DNA of 5,064 bases from NCBI GenBank assembly GCA_002496065.1, contig DAII01000056.1:11090-16153 (forward strand), written 5' to 3'. The DNA is from Methanobrevibacter sp. UBA586 (GTDB lineage Archaea > Methanobacteriota > Methanobacteria > Methanobacteriales > Methanobacteriaceae). Below the pieces are notes generated by a model, which saw nothing but the letters and a program-made list of their open reading frames with translations, was not told where the DNA came from and made no database searches. A program made the position numbers and the translations under genes. How positions within the stretch are numbered: position 1 is the stretch's first letter; each line of letters starts with the position of its first letter. Shown here in pieces: positions 1 through 5,064 of this stretch.

Positions 1-2
1 TC

Positions 3-107
3 ATTGCAATTGCAGACCCTATTGCAACAATCGTATACTTAGTATCTATTGTTAAAATCAAGGAAATTAGATCTAGAAAAGTAGAAAGTGGTGAGATACA
101 TGATTGA
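3..107 (+). CDS. ehaD: EhaD, energy-converting hydrogenase A subunit D (C-terminal fragment)
   Basis: Only the last 34 codons are present, entering from the left edge in frame 3 and ending at TGA 105-107. The visible tail begins [18 protein letters not shown] and then becomes charged ([15 protein letters not shown]). This looks like the end of a membrane helix followed by a cytoplasmic tail. The stretch [14 protein letters not shown] resembles the DPLPQALVLTAIVI signature of MrpC/MnhC and NuoK-type subunits, which is a resemblance read by eye. It overlaps the next gene by 8 bases if that gene starts at ATG 100. The name rests mainly on position: it lies directly before the EhaE-EhaO series. 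The membrane part and the start lie outside the window, so the assignment is moderately secure. Confidence 0.72.
   Translation: MAIADPIATIVYLVSIVKIKEIRSRKVESGEIHD
90..95 (+). promoter_or_regulatory. Ribosome binding site deciding the ehaE start
   Basis: GGTGAG lies four bases before ATG 100 and is complementary to the archaeal 16S 3' end (anti-GGTGAT). It overlaps the two in-frame GTG codons at 88 and 91, which are therefore unlikely to be the real start. It sits inside the ehaD coding end. Confidence 0.7.
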
Positions 108-360
108 TGTTAATTTGTTCTTTTATTTCGGTATCTTTTTAACTATTGTAGGAAGCTTGGCTACTGCTTGGGGTCCTGGTGTAAACGACCCAATTGTGAG
201 AGTGTTTAATGCAGAAGTTGCTTCAATAGGAGTTTCATTGATATTGCTATCCTATAATCATGTATTGGCCTTGCTTACTCTTGTAGCAGCAAGTGTGGCT
301 ATGTCTTTAATCTTGTTTAGAGCTATTATTCGTCTTGAAGAGATGGGGGCTGACGTATGA
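100..360 (+). CDS. ehaE: EhaE, small membrane subunit of energy-converting hydrogenase A (MrpG-like)
   Basis: This is an 86-residue hydrophobic protein with about three membrane segments (roughly residues 6-24, 39-52 and 55-75) and a short acidic C-terminus (RLEEMGADV). Two GTG codons (88 and 91) lie in frame upstream. I chose ATG 100 because GGTGAG at 90-95 is a good ribosome binding site for it, which makes the GTGs part of that site. The motif DPIVRVFNA (residues 30-38) followed by [10 protein letters not shown] resembles the D-x3-R-x-H-A...G pattern of MrpG/MnhG antiporter subunits, suggesting a shared ancestry for the ion-translocating arm. The gene overlaps ehaD upstream by 8 bases and ehaF downstream by ATGA. 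It is likely a structural part of the Eha membrane arm; no individual biochemical role is known to me. Confidence 0.82.
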   Translation: MIDVNLFFYFGIFLTIVGSLATAWGPGVNDPIVRVFNAEVASIGVSLILLSYNHVLALLTLVAASVAMSLILFRAIIRLEEMGADV

Positions 361-950
361 GGATTTCAAGGTTATGGAACAAACTGGCCGATCCTAAAAA
401 CATTCCTAGATTATTCGCTTTTGCCTTAGGAGTGCTTTTGGTAGTTGGTTTTTTGGTTCCAATGGATTTGGATGTGGATCAGCTTTATGTACGTTCCGCT
501 CCACAGGTTCAAATTGATGAAGGCTTAGCTATTGCTCCTTATGATAGAGGTGGAGAAGTCTTAAAAGAACCAGGTATTAGTATGGCACAGTATCCGGAGA
601 ATGCACCAGAGTTAGGTATGATAAATTCTTATATGACTCCTTTGGCATTGTGGGTTTCATCAGTGTCACCTTACTTCGGAACAACCATATATTCATCACC
701 TGGTGGACTGATAGATGAAATTCTTTACTATACAAGAGGTTTTGATACAATATTAGAATCATCTATTCTAATGATGGCATTTATTGTAGCCTCATGGTTG
801 GCTGTAAACTATACTATGGACAGAAAAAATCAAAAGGAAAACATCCAGAAAGATGTTAAAAAGGCCATTGCTGATTCTAACATGGTAGCTAGTGAAGTTA
901 GGGTTAATGACATCAAGGCACGTAACAGACAGAACAGGAGGGAGAAGTAG
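357..950 (+). CDS. ehaF: EhaF, membrane subunit of energy-converting hydrogenase A
   Basis: This 197-residue protein has a basic N-terminus, a first membrane helix at about residues 19-37, and a long polar region at about 38-130 that is probably extracytoplasmic. A second helix follows at about 132-151, then a strongly charged, mostly basic cytoplasmic tail (about 155-197). Just before helix 2, [16 protein letters not shown] (residues 124-139) resembles the FRGFDTLGE motif at the C-terminus of MrpA and in MbhE/MrpB-type subunits. I infer a shared ion-translocation module from this. The start ATG overlaps the ehaE stop as ATGA, so translation is probably coupled; GGGGG at 345-349 is a modest ribosome binding site. 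The TAG stop directly abuts the ehaG start. An antisense open frame inside it has no support and is ignored. Confidence 0.82.
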   Translation: MRISRLWNKLADPKNIPRLFAFALGVLLVVGFLVPMDLDVDQLYVRSAPQVQIDEGLAIAPYDRGGEVLKEPGISMAQYPENAPELGMINSYMTPLALWVSSVSPYFGTTIYSSPGGLIDEILYYTRGFDTILESSILMMAFIVASWLAVNYTMDRKNQKENIQKDVKKAIADSNMVASEVRVNDIKARNRQNRREK

Positions 951-1646
951 ATGATTTTAGTACCTACTCATGTTCCTGATGCATTTGTTTCAATGTATCT
1001 TCCTTCAATTTACGCTGCTTTGATTGTCGGTTTTATAGCAACCATGGCAATAGCAATGAAAAGAGAAGAAATTCACATTCTGATTCTTACAGATATAGTT
1101 GGATTCGCAATGATGATTGTAGTTTCAGCTGTCGGTACTGATCTTGCAGAGTCATTGATTTTACCTGGTCTGGTAGTTGAATTGGCTGAAATAATGGCTA
1201 TTTCCGAGATTTTGCTTTCAAGGGAAATGCATAAGATTGAAGCTAATCCTCACAGGAAACTTAAAAAGTCAGATTCACTGTTTCCTGTACCATTTGACTT
1301 TGATTTGGAAATAATGCATACGCAACCTAATTTCATAGCTTTGCTTTTAATTGCCTATGGAATATTTTTAACAGGATTTACTGGAGGGGCAGTTGCTGGT
1401 GCAGGTATGACATTCTATGCATTGTCCAAAAAGGCAAAAGGTCTTCCTATTATTAGTATCGATGGTCTTAGTGGAATTTCAGGAATATCTTGGTGTTTAT
1501 GGATTATAGGATTTGCAATATTCTTCCTTGCTCCTGGATATTGGTTGGTTGCACTGTTACTTGCAGCATGTGGATTGTTATTAAAAGTAGCTTCAAAAGT
1601 TGGTTTAATTGGAATGCTTATGAATGATGATATTGATAGAAAATGA
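951..1646 (+). CDS. ehaG: EhaG, polytopic membrane subunit of energy-converting hydrogenase A
   Basis: This 231-residue membrane protein has roughly six helices: about 12-36, 41-62, 68-88, 128-158, 175-193 and 195-215. A polar cytoplasmic-type linker at about 89-126 (basic KLKKSD, then acidic DFDLEIM) divides it into two three-helix halves. The segment VGTDLAESLILPGL (residues 61-74) has a charged pair inside a hydrophobic region. It loosely recalls the APDVALTEA signature of MrpA-C/MbhD (DUF4040-like) subunits, a tentative comparison. The start at 951 is supported by AGGAGGGAG at 936-944, six bases upstream, and follows the ehaF TAG with no gap. Size and position fit EhaG of Methanothermobacter. 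It is presumably part of the proton or sodium channel arm. Confidence 0.82.
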   Translation: MILVPTHVPDAFVSMYLPSIYAALIVGFIATMAIAMKREEIHILILTDIVGFAMMIVVSAVGTDLAESLILPGLVVELAEIMAISEILLSREMHKIEANPHRKLKKSDSLFPVPFDFDLEIMHTQPNFIALLLIAYGIFLTGFTGGAVAGAGMTFYALSKKAKGLPIISIDGLSGISGISWCLWIIGFAIFFLAPGYWLVALLLAACGLLLKVASKVGLIGMLMNDDIDRK

Positions 1647-1662
1647 TTGAGGGGAGTTAAAT

Positions 1663-2334
1663 ATGGATTTTACAACACTTGGCGGAAATTTACTTGGAAC
1701 TATTCCTTTTGGTGATATCGTATTGTATTTCACACCTTTCAATTTGTTCTTGTTTGCAATATTGTTGGCATTTACAATAATAATTGCTGTAAGTAATTCA
1801 GAAACTCAGGTTGAGGCTTCCTTCGGATCACTTAAAAATACAGATGTGTCTGTTGGTAAAAAGGAATTTAAACAAAGAAGATTCTTGGCGATTATTTGTG
1901 GATTGGCATCTGCAGGAGCCATGGTTACAGGAGATTTATTCAATTTCACATTGTTCATGGCATTAATAGGTATTTTGAATATAGGTATTGTATCTGCAGT
2001 AAGACAGGTTAGTGTTCTTAACTCAGCATTCAACTACGGTTTAATAGCAATGATGTGCAGTTTGCCGTTGTTTGGTGGAGCAGCTATTATTTTGGCATCT
2101 ACAGGAACATTAAGTTTATTTGCCTTATCTCAAATACAGGCAACACCTATGGTAATATTCGGTGCAGCTTTGATATTACTAGGTGTTTTAGGAGAAAGTG
2201 GTGTAGCACCGTTCTTTGCATCAAAAGCAGAAATGTTTAGAACAGCAGGATCACCATTTTTGGTAATTATACATTTAAGCTCATTGTTTGTTATTATAAG
2301 AGCGATTGAAATTTTATTATTAGTTTTGTTATGA
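1663..2334 (+). CDS. ehaH: EhaH, short NuoL/M/N (MrpD)-like antiporter subunit of energy-converting hydrogenase A
   Basis: This 223-residue polytopic protein has helices at about 17-43, 74-89, 91-112, 122-146, 162-176 and 197-222. It is related to the ion-pumping antiporter subunits of complex I and Mrp but is about half their usual size (roughly 450-600 residues). The family landmark GDLFN is at residues 90-94 after VTG. A second landmark region, [17 protein letters not shown] (174-190), lies where antiporters have G-x-x-x-K-A-x-x-P-L-H-x-W-L-P. The Glu expected six residues after the Asn of GDLFN is Ala100, and the expected Lys appears to be Glu178. GAGGGGAG at 1649-1656 lies six bases before the ATG. 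The gene is presumed to take part in ion translocation coupled to ferredoxin reduction, but its classic charge pair is altered. Confidence 0.88.
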   Translation: MDFTTLGGNLLGTIPFGDIVLYFTPFNLFLFAILLAFTIIIAVSNSETQVEASFGSLKNTDVSVGKKEFKQRRFLAIICGLASAGAMVTGDLFNFTLFMALIGILNIGIVSAVRQVSVLNSAFNYGLIAMMCSLPLFGGAAIILASTGTLSLFALSQIQATPMVIFGAALILLGVLGESGVAPFFASKAEMFRTAGSPFLVIIHLSSLFVIIRAIEILLLVLL

Positions 2335-2343
2335 GGTAGTATT

Positions 2344-2559
2344 ATGAGTAAACAAAAAACAATTTGTAGCATATTATTAATCTTATCAACCTTGGCTATT
2401 TTGTATGGGTTAATATTCACCATACCTGTTTGGGTGGTTTATGCAATAGCTATTATATGCATTCCTATGTGGATTCTGTGTTTAGGATTAATTACCATGG
2501 CAAAACCAAGAAAAGGAGACAAAGAGGGAAGGGTCAAAGAACCGTTCACAGGATATTAG
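2344..2559 (+). CDS. ehaI: EhaI, small membrane subunit of energy-converting hydrogenase A
   Basis: This is a 71-residue protein with two predicted membrane helices (about residues 7-27 and 31-52). It has a basic N-terminus (MSKQK) and a charged C-terminal tail rich in Lys, Arg and Gly ([19 protein letters not shown]). The start is well supported by GAGGT at 2333-2337, which overlaps the ehaH stop codon and lies six bases upstream of ATG. Nine bases separate it from ehaH and seven from ehaJ. There is no recognisable catalytic motif. The identity comes from size, topology and position between the antiporter-like EhaH and the NuoH-like EhaJ. It is presumably a structural membrane subunit of the complex. 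Confidence 0.8.
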   Translation: MSKQKTICSILLILSTLAILYGLIFTIPVWVVYAIAIICIPMWILCLGLITMAKPRKGDKEGRVKEPFTGY

Positions 2560-2563
2560 TGAT
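2559..2563 (+). promoter_or_regulatory. Short-spaced GTGAT ribosome binding site of ehaJ
   Basis: GTGAT begins on the last base of the ehaI TAG stop and ends three bases before ATG 2567. The spacing is short; for the in-frame ATG 2576 it would be 12 bases. The same arrangement (GTGAT at a stop codon, three bases before ATG) recurs at the ehaL-ehaM junction, which supports use of ATG 2567. Confidence 0.5.
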
Positions 2564-2566
2564 ATT

Positions 2567-3427
2567 ATGTTATTAATGGCAGATATTTTAATTAATGTAA
2601 TCATAGCATTTCTTGGAGGAAGTCTTTTACTTGGATTACATAGAAAAATCATGGCACGTGTTCAGGAAAGACCTGGCCCTCCAATCATACAAAACCTGTT
2701 GCACTCTTTGAAGTTTTTCTTTAAGGAAACAGATTATCCAAAAACAGCTTCAATGCCGTTTTATGTGGGCATTATTTTCATATTGGCTGTAGTTTGGGTC
2801 ATTGGAGTAATAGTGGGACCTGTAACAGAAAATTCACTTTTGATTTTATTTGGTGTCTATGCAATTTACAAGATTGTTGAACACAATGCAGGATCAAGTT
2901 CTGGTTCTCCATATGGTAAGATGAGCTGTGTAAGGGCGGTTTTATCAGCAGCAACTGAACTTCCTTTATTTGCGGCAATTGTTCTTGTATATGCACCGAC
3001 AGGATCAATGAACATTGCTGAAATCATAAGCTACCAGTCAGTTCACGGACCATTGGTATTGAGCATTCCTCTTGCAGCAGTGATGTTTTTCACATTGCTT
3101 TTAACCAAATCTCCTTATTCTCCTTTCGCAATTACCAAGGGTAAGGATTTGGTCACTGGGTATGAAACAGAACACTTTGGTGTATTGAGAGGATTTTTAA
3201 TGTTTTCAGAATCCGTTGCATGGTTTGTACTCTGTTGGGTATTCCTAACTGTATTCTTCGGTCCGATTTCAATAGTATGGCTCATTATAGGTTTGATTTT
3301 GATTTCAGTTGTAACAGGATTTATCAATGCAACTACTCCAATGTTAAGTCCTAATCATGCTGTAATGACTCAGATAACAATTTGTGCGATATGTTTTTTT
3401 GCAACAATTTTAATGATAATAATATAG
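2567..3427 (+). CDS. ehaJ: EhaJ, NuoH/HyfC-like membrane subunit of energy-converting hydrogenase A
   Basis: This 286-residue protein is the counterpart of complex I NuoH/ND1 and of HyfC, HycD and EchB, the membrane anchor at the interface with the hydrogenase module. Family signatures are clear. [13 protein letters not shown] (residues 26-38) matches the N-terminal E-R-x-x-A-R-x-Q-x-R-x-G-P motif, followed by [10 protein letters not shown] (45-54). [19 protein letters not shown] (110-128) with ELPL (131-134) matches the central loop, and GYETEHFG (198-205) matches the GY-x-x-E-x-S/F-G loop. About seven to eight helices are expected. The start is ATG 2567, after GTGAT at 2559-2563; an in-frame ATG at 2576 is an alternative that would shorten the protein by three residues. 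It lies between two small membrane subunits, and its TAG sits inside the ehaK ribosome binding site. Confidence 0.94.
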   Translation: MLLMADILINVIIAFLGGSLLLGLHRKIMARVQERPGPPIIQNLLHSLKFFFKETDYPKTASMPFYVGIIFILAVVWVIGVIVGPVTENSLLILFGVYAIYKIVEHNAGSSSGSPYGKMSCVRAVLSAATELPLFAAIVLVYAPTGSMNIAEIISYQSVHGPLVLSIPLAAVMFFTLLLTKSPYSPFAITKGKDLVTGYETEHFGVLRGFLMFSESVAWFVLCWVFLTVFFGPISIVWLIIGLILISVVTGFINATTPMLSPNHAVMTQITICAICFFATILMIII

Positions 3428-3432
3428 GTGAT
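3427..3432 (+). promoter_or_regulatory. Strong ribosome binding site of ehaK
   Basis: GGTGAT, a full match to the expected archaeal Shine-Dalgarno core, starts on the last base of the ehaJ TAG and lies seven bases before ATG 3440. The two ATG triplets at 3431 and 3434 lead straight to TAA at 3437 and are not starts of a gene. Confidence 0.75.
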
Positions 3433-3439
3433 GATGTAA

Positions 3440-3697
3440 ATGAAAAAGGATAATGCAATCGTATATTTATGTTCCTTGGTAGCTTTCGGAATAATTTTCA
3501 TTGGAGCTACCGTCAGCTATTTCCAATGGGGCATTGCACTTCCAATCATAGCTATGGGAATAATTTTATTTGCTTTGGTATTGGTTGTAAATAAAGGTCA
3601 TTGGTCTCATCATCTTGAAAGTTTGGAGAAAGTATTTTTCTTTATTACAATCGCTGTTATTTGCATATTGTTTATTATGCATTTCAAACCATTCTAA
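3440..3697 (+). CDS. ehaK: EhaK, small membrane subunit of energy-converting hydrogenase A
   Basis: This 85-residue protein has three predicted helices (about residues 7-27, 31-50 and 64-82). A polar loop carrying a His cluster, NKGHWSHHLESLEK (51-64), joins helices 2 and 3. The start has the best ribosome binding site in the window, GGTGAT at 3427-3432, seven bases upstream of ATG. No enzymatic motif is seen. It is assigned as EhaK from its size and position directly after the NuoH-like subunit and before EhaL. It is presumably part of the membrane arm. The His residues could lie near the membrane surface, but no function can be claimed for them. Confidence 0.8.
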   Translation: MKKDNAIVYLCSLVAFGIIFIGATVSYFQWGIALPIIAMGIILFALVLVVNKGHWSHHLESLEKVFFFITIAVICILFIMHFKPF

Positions 3698-3703
3698 GGA
3701 GAT
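3696..3703 (+). promoter_or_regulatory. Ribosome binding site deciding the ehaL start
   Basis: AAGGAGAT overlaps the ehaK TAA stop and lies six bases before ATG 3710 but only three before the in-frame TTG 3707. This favours ATG as the start. Confidence 0.7.
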
Positions 3704-3709
3704 AATTTG

Positions 3710-4018
3710 ATGTTAGATTACTTAATTTATTTAATAACTTTTGTTGTAGGTTCCATAGCAGGACTATTATGGAGTTATAAAATTCACTCAGAGCCTTACG
3801 TTATTGAGGGCATAGATGCAAAGTCACTTGTCATTGCCCTTGTAGGGTGGATTTTAGTTTTCAATTGTTCATGGTCTTGGATATTACTAGCTATCGGATT
3901 CTTCTTGGTTGGTTTTGTACTTTGTCAAAGACCAGGATACGGAAGAAAGGAGACAGCTATAGGAATTATAGTTTCTGGAGTGATTTATTTGATAATTCAC
4001 TTTATTTTAATGGTGTGA
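3710..4018 (+). CDS. ehaL: EhaL, small membrane subunit of energy-converting hydrogenase A
   Basis: This 102-residue protein has about four hydrophobic segments: residues 3-22, about 38-52, 55-73 and 82-101. Short polar loops include HSEPYVIEGID (26-36) and QRPGYGRKE (74-82). An in-frame TTG at 3707 would add one residue. ATG 3710 is preferred because AAGGAGAT at 3696-3703 is then six bases away, against three for the TTG. I assign it as EhaL by order and size; from memory the family is one of the uncharacterised DUF21xx groups typical of methanogen Eha operons. It lies 12 bases after ehaK and four bases before ehaM. The role is structural in the membrane arm as far as can be judged. Confidence 0.8.
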   Translation: MLDYLIYLITFVVGSIAGLLWSYKIHSEPYVIEGIDAKSLVIALVGWILVFNCSWSWILLAIGFFLVGFVLCQRPGYGRKETAIGIIVSGVIYLIIHFILMV

Positions 4019-4019
4019 T
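4015..4019 (+). promoter_or_regulatory. Short-spaced GTGAT ribosome binding site of ehaM
   Basis: GTGAT contains the ehaL TGA stop and ends three bases before ATG 4023. It is weak in length but matches the layout at ehaJ. Coupling to ehaL termination is likely. Confidence 0.5.
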
Positions 4020-4022
4020 TAT

Positions 4023-4424
4023 ATGAATGATGAAGAACGTTTTATAGTAATGAAACAAAGGATTCTTCGTAGCTTCAAATGGGGGAAGGATATTGTCGCT
4101 CCACTGGCTGATGAATTTGGAATAAGTATTGAGGAAATGGAAGACATATTTATGAATTGTTTGGACATGTCTTCTCTAGAATCTCTGCATTCCACATGGG
4201 ATTCTGCAAACTATCTTGCCCTTAAAGAGCAGATTTACTTGGATTTAAGACTTTGTTGGTTGTCTGGAACTTTAGAACTTATCACACCTGAAGAAGCTGA
4301 TGAAATCAAGACAAGGCTTGCTGATGAAGTGTATGACAAGGGCAGAGAGTATGATGAAGTTATAGAAGAAGGAAAACAAGAAATTTTACAGATACTTAAG
4401 AGTATCAATCTTAAAGAGGAATGA
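4023..4424 (+). CDS. ehaM: EhaM, soluble accessory subunit of energy-converting hydrogenase A
   Basis: This 133-residue protein has no membrane segment, in contrast to all the genes before it. It is strongly acidic and appears mostly helical, with many Glu, Asp and Lys residues in amphipathic runs. Examples are [10 protein letters not shown] (residues 34-43), [16 protein letters not shown] (88-103) and the C-terminal [14 protein letters not shown]. No cofactor motif is visible: Cys46 and Cys78 are isolated. Position just before the small hydrogenase subunit identifies it as EhaM (DUF1959-type, from memory). A role as a cytoplasmic connector or assembly factor is inference only. The start ATG follows GTGAT at 4015-4019, which overlaps the ehaL stop. 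Its own TGA overlaps an upstream candidate start of ehaN. Confidence 0.84.
   Translation: MNDEERFIVMKQRILRSFKWGKDIVAPLADEFGISIEEMEDIFMNCLDMSSLESLHSTWDSANYLALKEQIYLDLRLCWLSGTLELITPEEADEIKTRLADEVYDKGREYDEVIEEGKQEILQILKSINLKEE
4415..4420 (+). promoter_or_regulatory. Ribosome binding site deciding the ehaN start
   Basis: AGAGGA directly abuts ATG 4421, too close to serve it, and is nine bases from ATG 4430. It therefore supports the downstream ATG and a 149-residue EhaN. It lies inside the end of ehaM. Confidence 0.65.
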
Positions 4425-4429
4425 TTACA

Positions 4430-4879
4430 ATGTTAAATACTATTAAAGATATTGTAAGAAAAAGCTCAATTCATGTTTGTATTGTAAATTGCGGAGGTTG
4501 TAATGGTTGTGATGTAGAACTTGTTGCATTGTTATCTCCAAGATACGATTTAGAGCAATATGGTATTTATGTCCATAACAATCCTCGTGAAGCTGATGTT
4601 CTTTTACTCACAGGAGCAGTTACAGAGCAATGGGTAACTGATCTCAAAAGAATTTATGATAAGGCACCTGAACCAAAGATTGTGGTGGCTGTTGGTAACT
4701 GTCCTGTTTCTGGAGATGTATTTAATCAGGAAGGGGGAAAAGTTCATGCTCCTGCCTCCAATTTCATACCTGTGGACGCTTCAATTCCTGGCTGTCCGCC
4801 ACGTCCAACAGAGATTTTGGAAGCCATTCTTGCTGTTGGACCAGATGCCATAGCTCAACGTGGGAGGGAAGATAAATGA
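4430..4879 (+). CDS. ehaN: EhaN, [NiFe]-hydrogenase small subunit of energy-converting hydrogenase A
   Basis: This 149-residue protein is of the NuoB/HycG/EchC type and carries the proximal [4Fe-4S] cluster that passes electrons between the [NiFe] site and ferredoxin. Cluster ligands are visible as C24 and C27 in [10 protein letters not shown]91 in [11 protein letters not shown] and C122 in PGCPPRP, the expected C-x2-C...C...C pattern. C17 and C21 lie just upstream of the first pair and are extra. The protein lacks the twin-arginine signal and extra clusters of periplasmic uptake hydrogenases. ATG 4430 is preferred over in-frame ATG 4421 because GAGGA at 4416-4420 abuts the latter but is nine bases from the former. 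The gene overlaps ehaO by ATGA, so the two catalytic subunits are probably made in a coupled manner. An open frame inside it in another phase is a shadow. Confidence 0.94.
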   Translation: MLNTIKDIVRKSSIHVCIVNCGGCNGCDVELVALLSPRYDLEQYGIYVHNNPREADVLLLTGAVTEQWVTDLKRIYDKAPEPKIVVAVGNCPVSGDVFNQEGGKVHAPASNFIPVDASIPGCPPRPTEILEAILAVGPDAIAQRGREDK

Positions 4880-5064
4880 TTTTACCAATTGGACCAATTC
4901 ACCCAGGTTTAAAAGAACCTTTAAGACTCAAACTCCAAACCGAAGGAGAAAAAGTACTCAAGGCAGAAATAGAGTATGGTTATGTTCATAGGGGAATCGA
5001 AAAGATTATTGAAGGTAAAAACTGGCAAAAGGCCATTTTCCTATGTGAAAGAATTTGTGGAATT
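4876..5064 (+). CDS. ehaO: EhaO, [NiFe]-hydrogenase large subunit of energy-converting hydrogenase A (N-terminal fragment)
   Basis: The first 63 codons are present and run off the right edge. The protein holds the [NiFe] active site and is related to NuoD, HycE and EchE. Visible family features are the N-terminal [12 protein letters not shown] (residues 4-15), [13 protein letters not shown] (31-43), typical of large subunits and NuoD, and CERICGI (57-63). The latter is the start of the L1 motif R-x-C-G-x-C: Cys61 should be the first Ni ligand, and the second Cys would be the next residue after the edge. The C-terminal D-P-C-x-x-C motif lies outside. The start ATG overlaps the ehaN stop (ATGA) and follows GGGAGG at 4862-4867, eight bases away. 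Full family members are about 370-380 residues. Confidence 0.94.
   Translation, partial: MILPIGPIHPGLKEPLRLKLQTEGEKVLKAEIEYGYVHRGIEKIIEGKNWQKAIFLCERICGI

Noticed and set aside
577..762. Antisense open frame of 61 codons within ehaF.
   Set aside because: It lies opposite a well-supported membrane gene, has no ribosome binding site of note and no recognisable product.
1806..2033. Antisense open frame of 75 codons within ehaH.
   Set aside because: It is a shadow of the ehaH coding sequence; the sense frame carries family motifs (GDLFN).
2055..2423. A 61-codon sense frame and a 97-codon antisense frame over the end of ehaH and the start of ehaI.
   Set aside because: Both overlap genes with good starts and conserved membrane topology; their compositions are irregular and they match nothing.
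2799..3327. Two antisense open frames within ehaJ.
   Set aside because: EhaJ has several NuoH family motifs in this stretch; the antisense frames are by-products of its codon use.
4656..4853. A 65-codon frame in another phase inside ehaN.
   Set aside because: It overlaps the region encoding the EhaN cluster cysteines C91 and C122 and has no independent support.
1..5064. Assignment of the operon to Ehb, the related energy-converting hydrogenase B, rather than Eha.
   Set aside because: The order (short antiporter-like gene, small membrane gene, NuoH-like gene, two small membrane genes, soluble gene, small subunit, large subunit) fits Eha; in Ehb the NuoH-like gene follows the catalytic subunits.
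1..5064. Search for CRISPR arrays, tRNA or rRNA genes, insertion sequences, riboswitches, promoters or terminators.
   Set aside because: Coding sequence fills the window with gaps of 16 bases or less; I saw no repeats, inverted repeats or poly-T tracts that would support any of these.

Overview
This window is an uninterrupted run of twelve co-directional (+ strand) genes. I read it as the central part of an eha operon, encoding the membrane-bound, ion-translocating energy-converting [NiFe]-hydrogenase A of hydrogenotrophic methanogens. The DNA is visibly AT-rich. Several start codons follow GGTGAT/GGAG-type ribosome binding sites, as in Methanobacteriales. Low GC together with an Eha operon points to a Methanobrevibacter-like archaeon. 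The genus is an inference, not something proven here.

Layout: a C-terminal fragment of ehaD (3-107) is followed by ehaE (100-360), ehaF (357-950), ehaG (951-1646), ehaH (1663-2334), ehaI (2344-2559), ehaJ (2567-3427), ehaK (3440-3697), ehaL (3710-4018), ehaM (4023-4424), ehaN (4430-4879) and the N-terminal 63 codons of ehaO (4876 to the window edge). Gene order and sizes fit the ehaD-to-ehaO series known from Methanothermobacter. Every junction is an overlap or a gap of at most 16 bases. There is no room for an internal promoter or terminator of normal size, so the block is almost certainly one transcriptional unit, continuing beyond both edges.

How the parts work together: EhaN (small subunit with the cysteines for the proximal [4Fe-4S] cluster) and EhaO (large subunit with the [NiFe] site) form the catalytic module. 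EhaJ (NuoH/HyfC-like) anchors that module to the membrane. EhaH (a shortened NuoL/M/N- or MrpD-like protein) and the small membrane proteins EhaD-EhaG, EhaI, EhaK and EhaL form the ion-translocating arm. EhaM is a soluble accessory subunit. The accepted role of Eha is to use the transmembrane ion gradient to drive reduction of low-potential ferredoxin by H2, which replenishes the methanogenic cycle.

No undescribed system is evident. The points most worth a second look are the Mrp-like motif traces in EhaD, EhaE, EhaF and EhaG, and the apparent loss or replacement of the conserved antiporter Glu and Lys in EhaH. Several start codons are also better placed at an internal ATG (ehaE, ehaL, ehaN).
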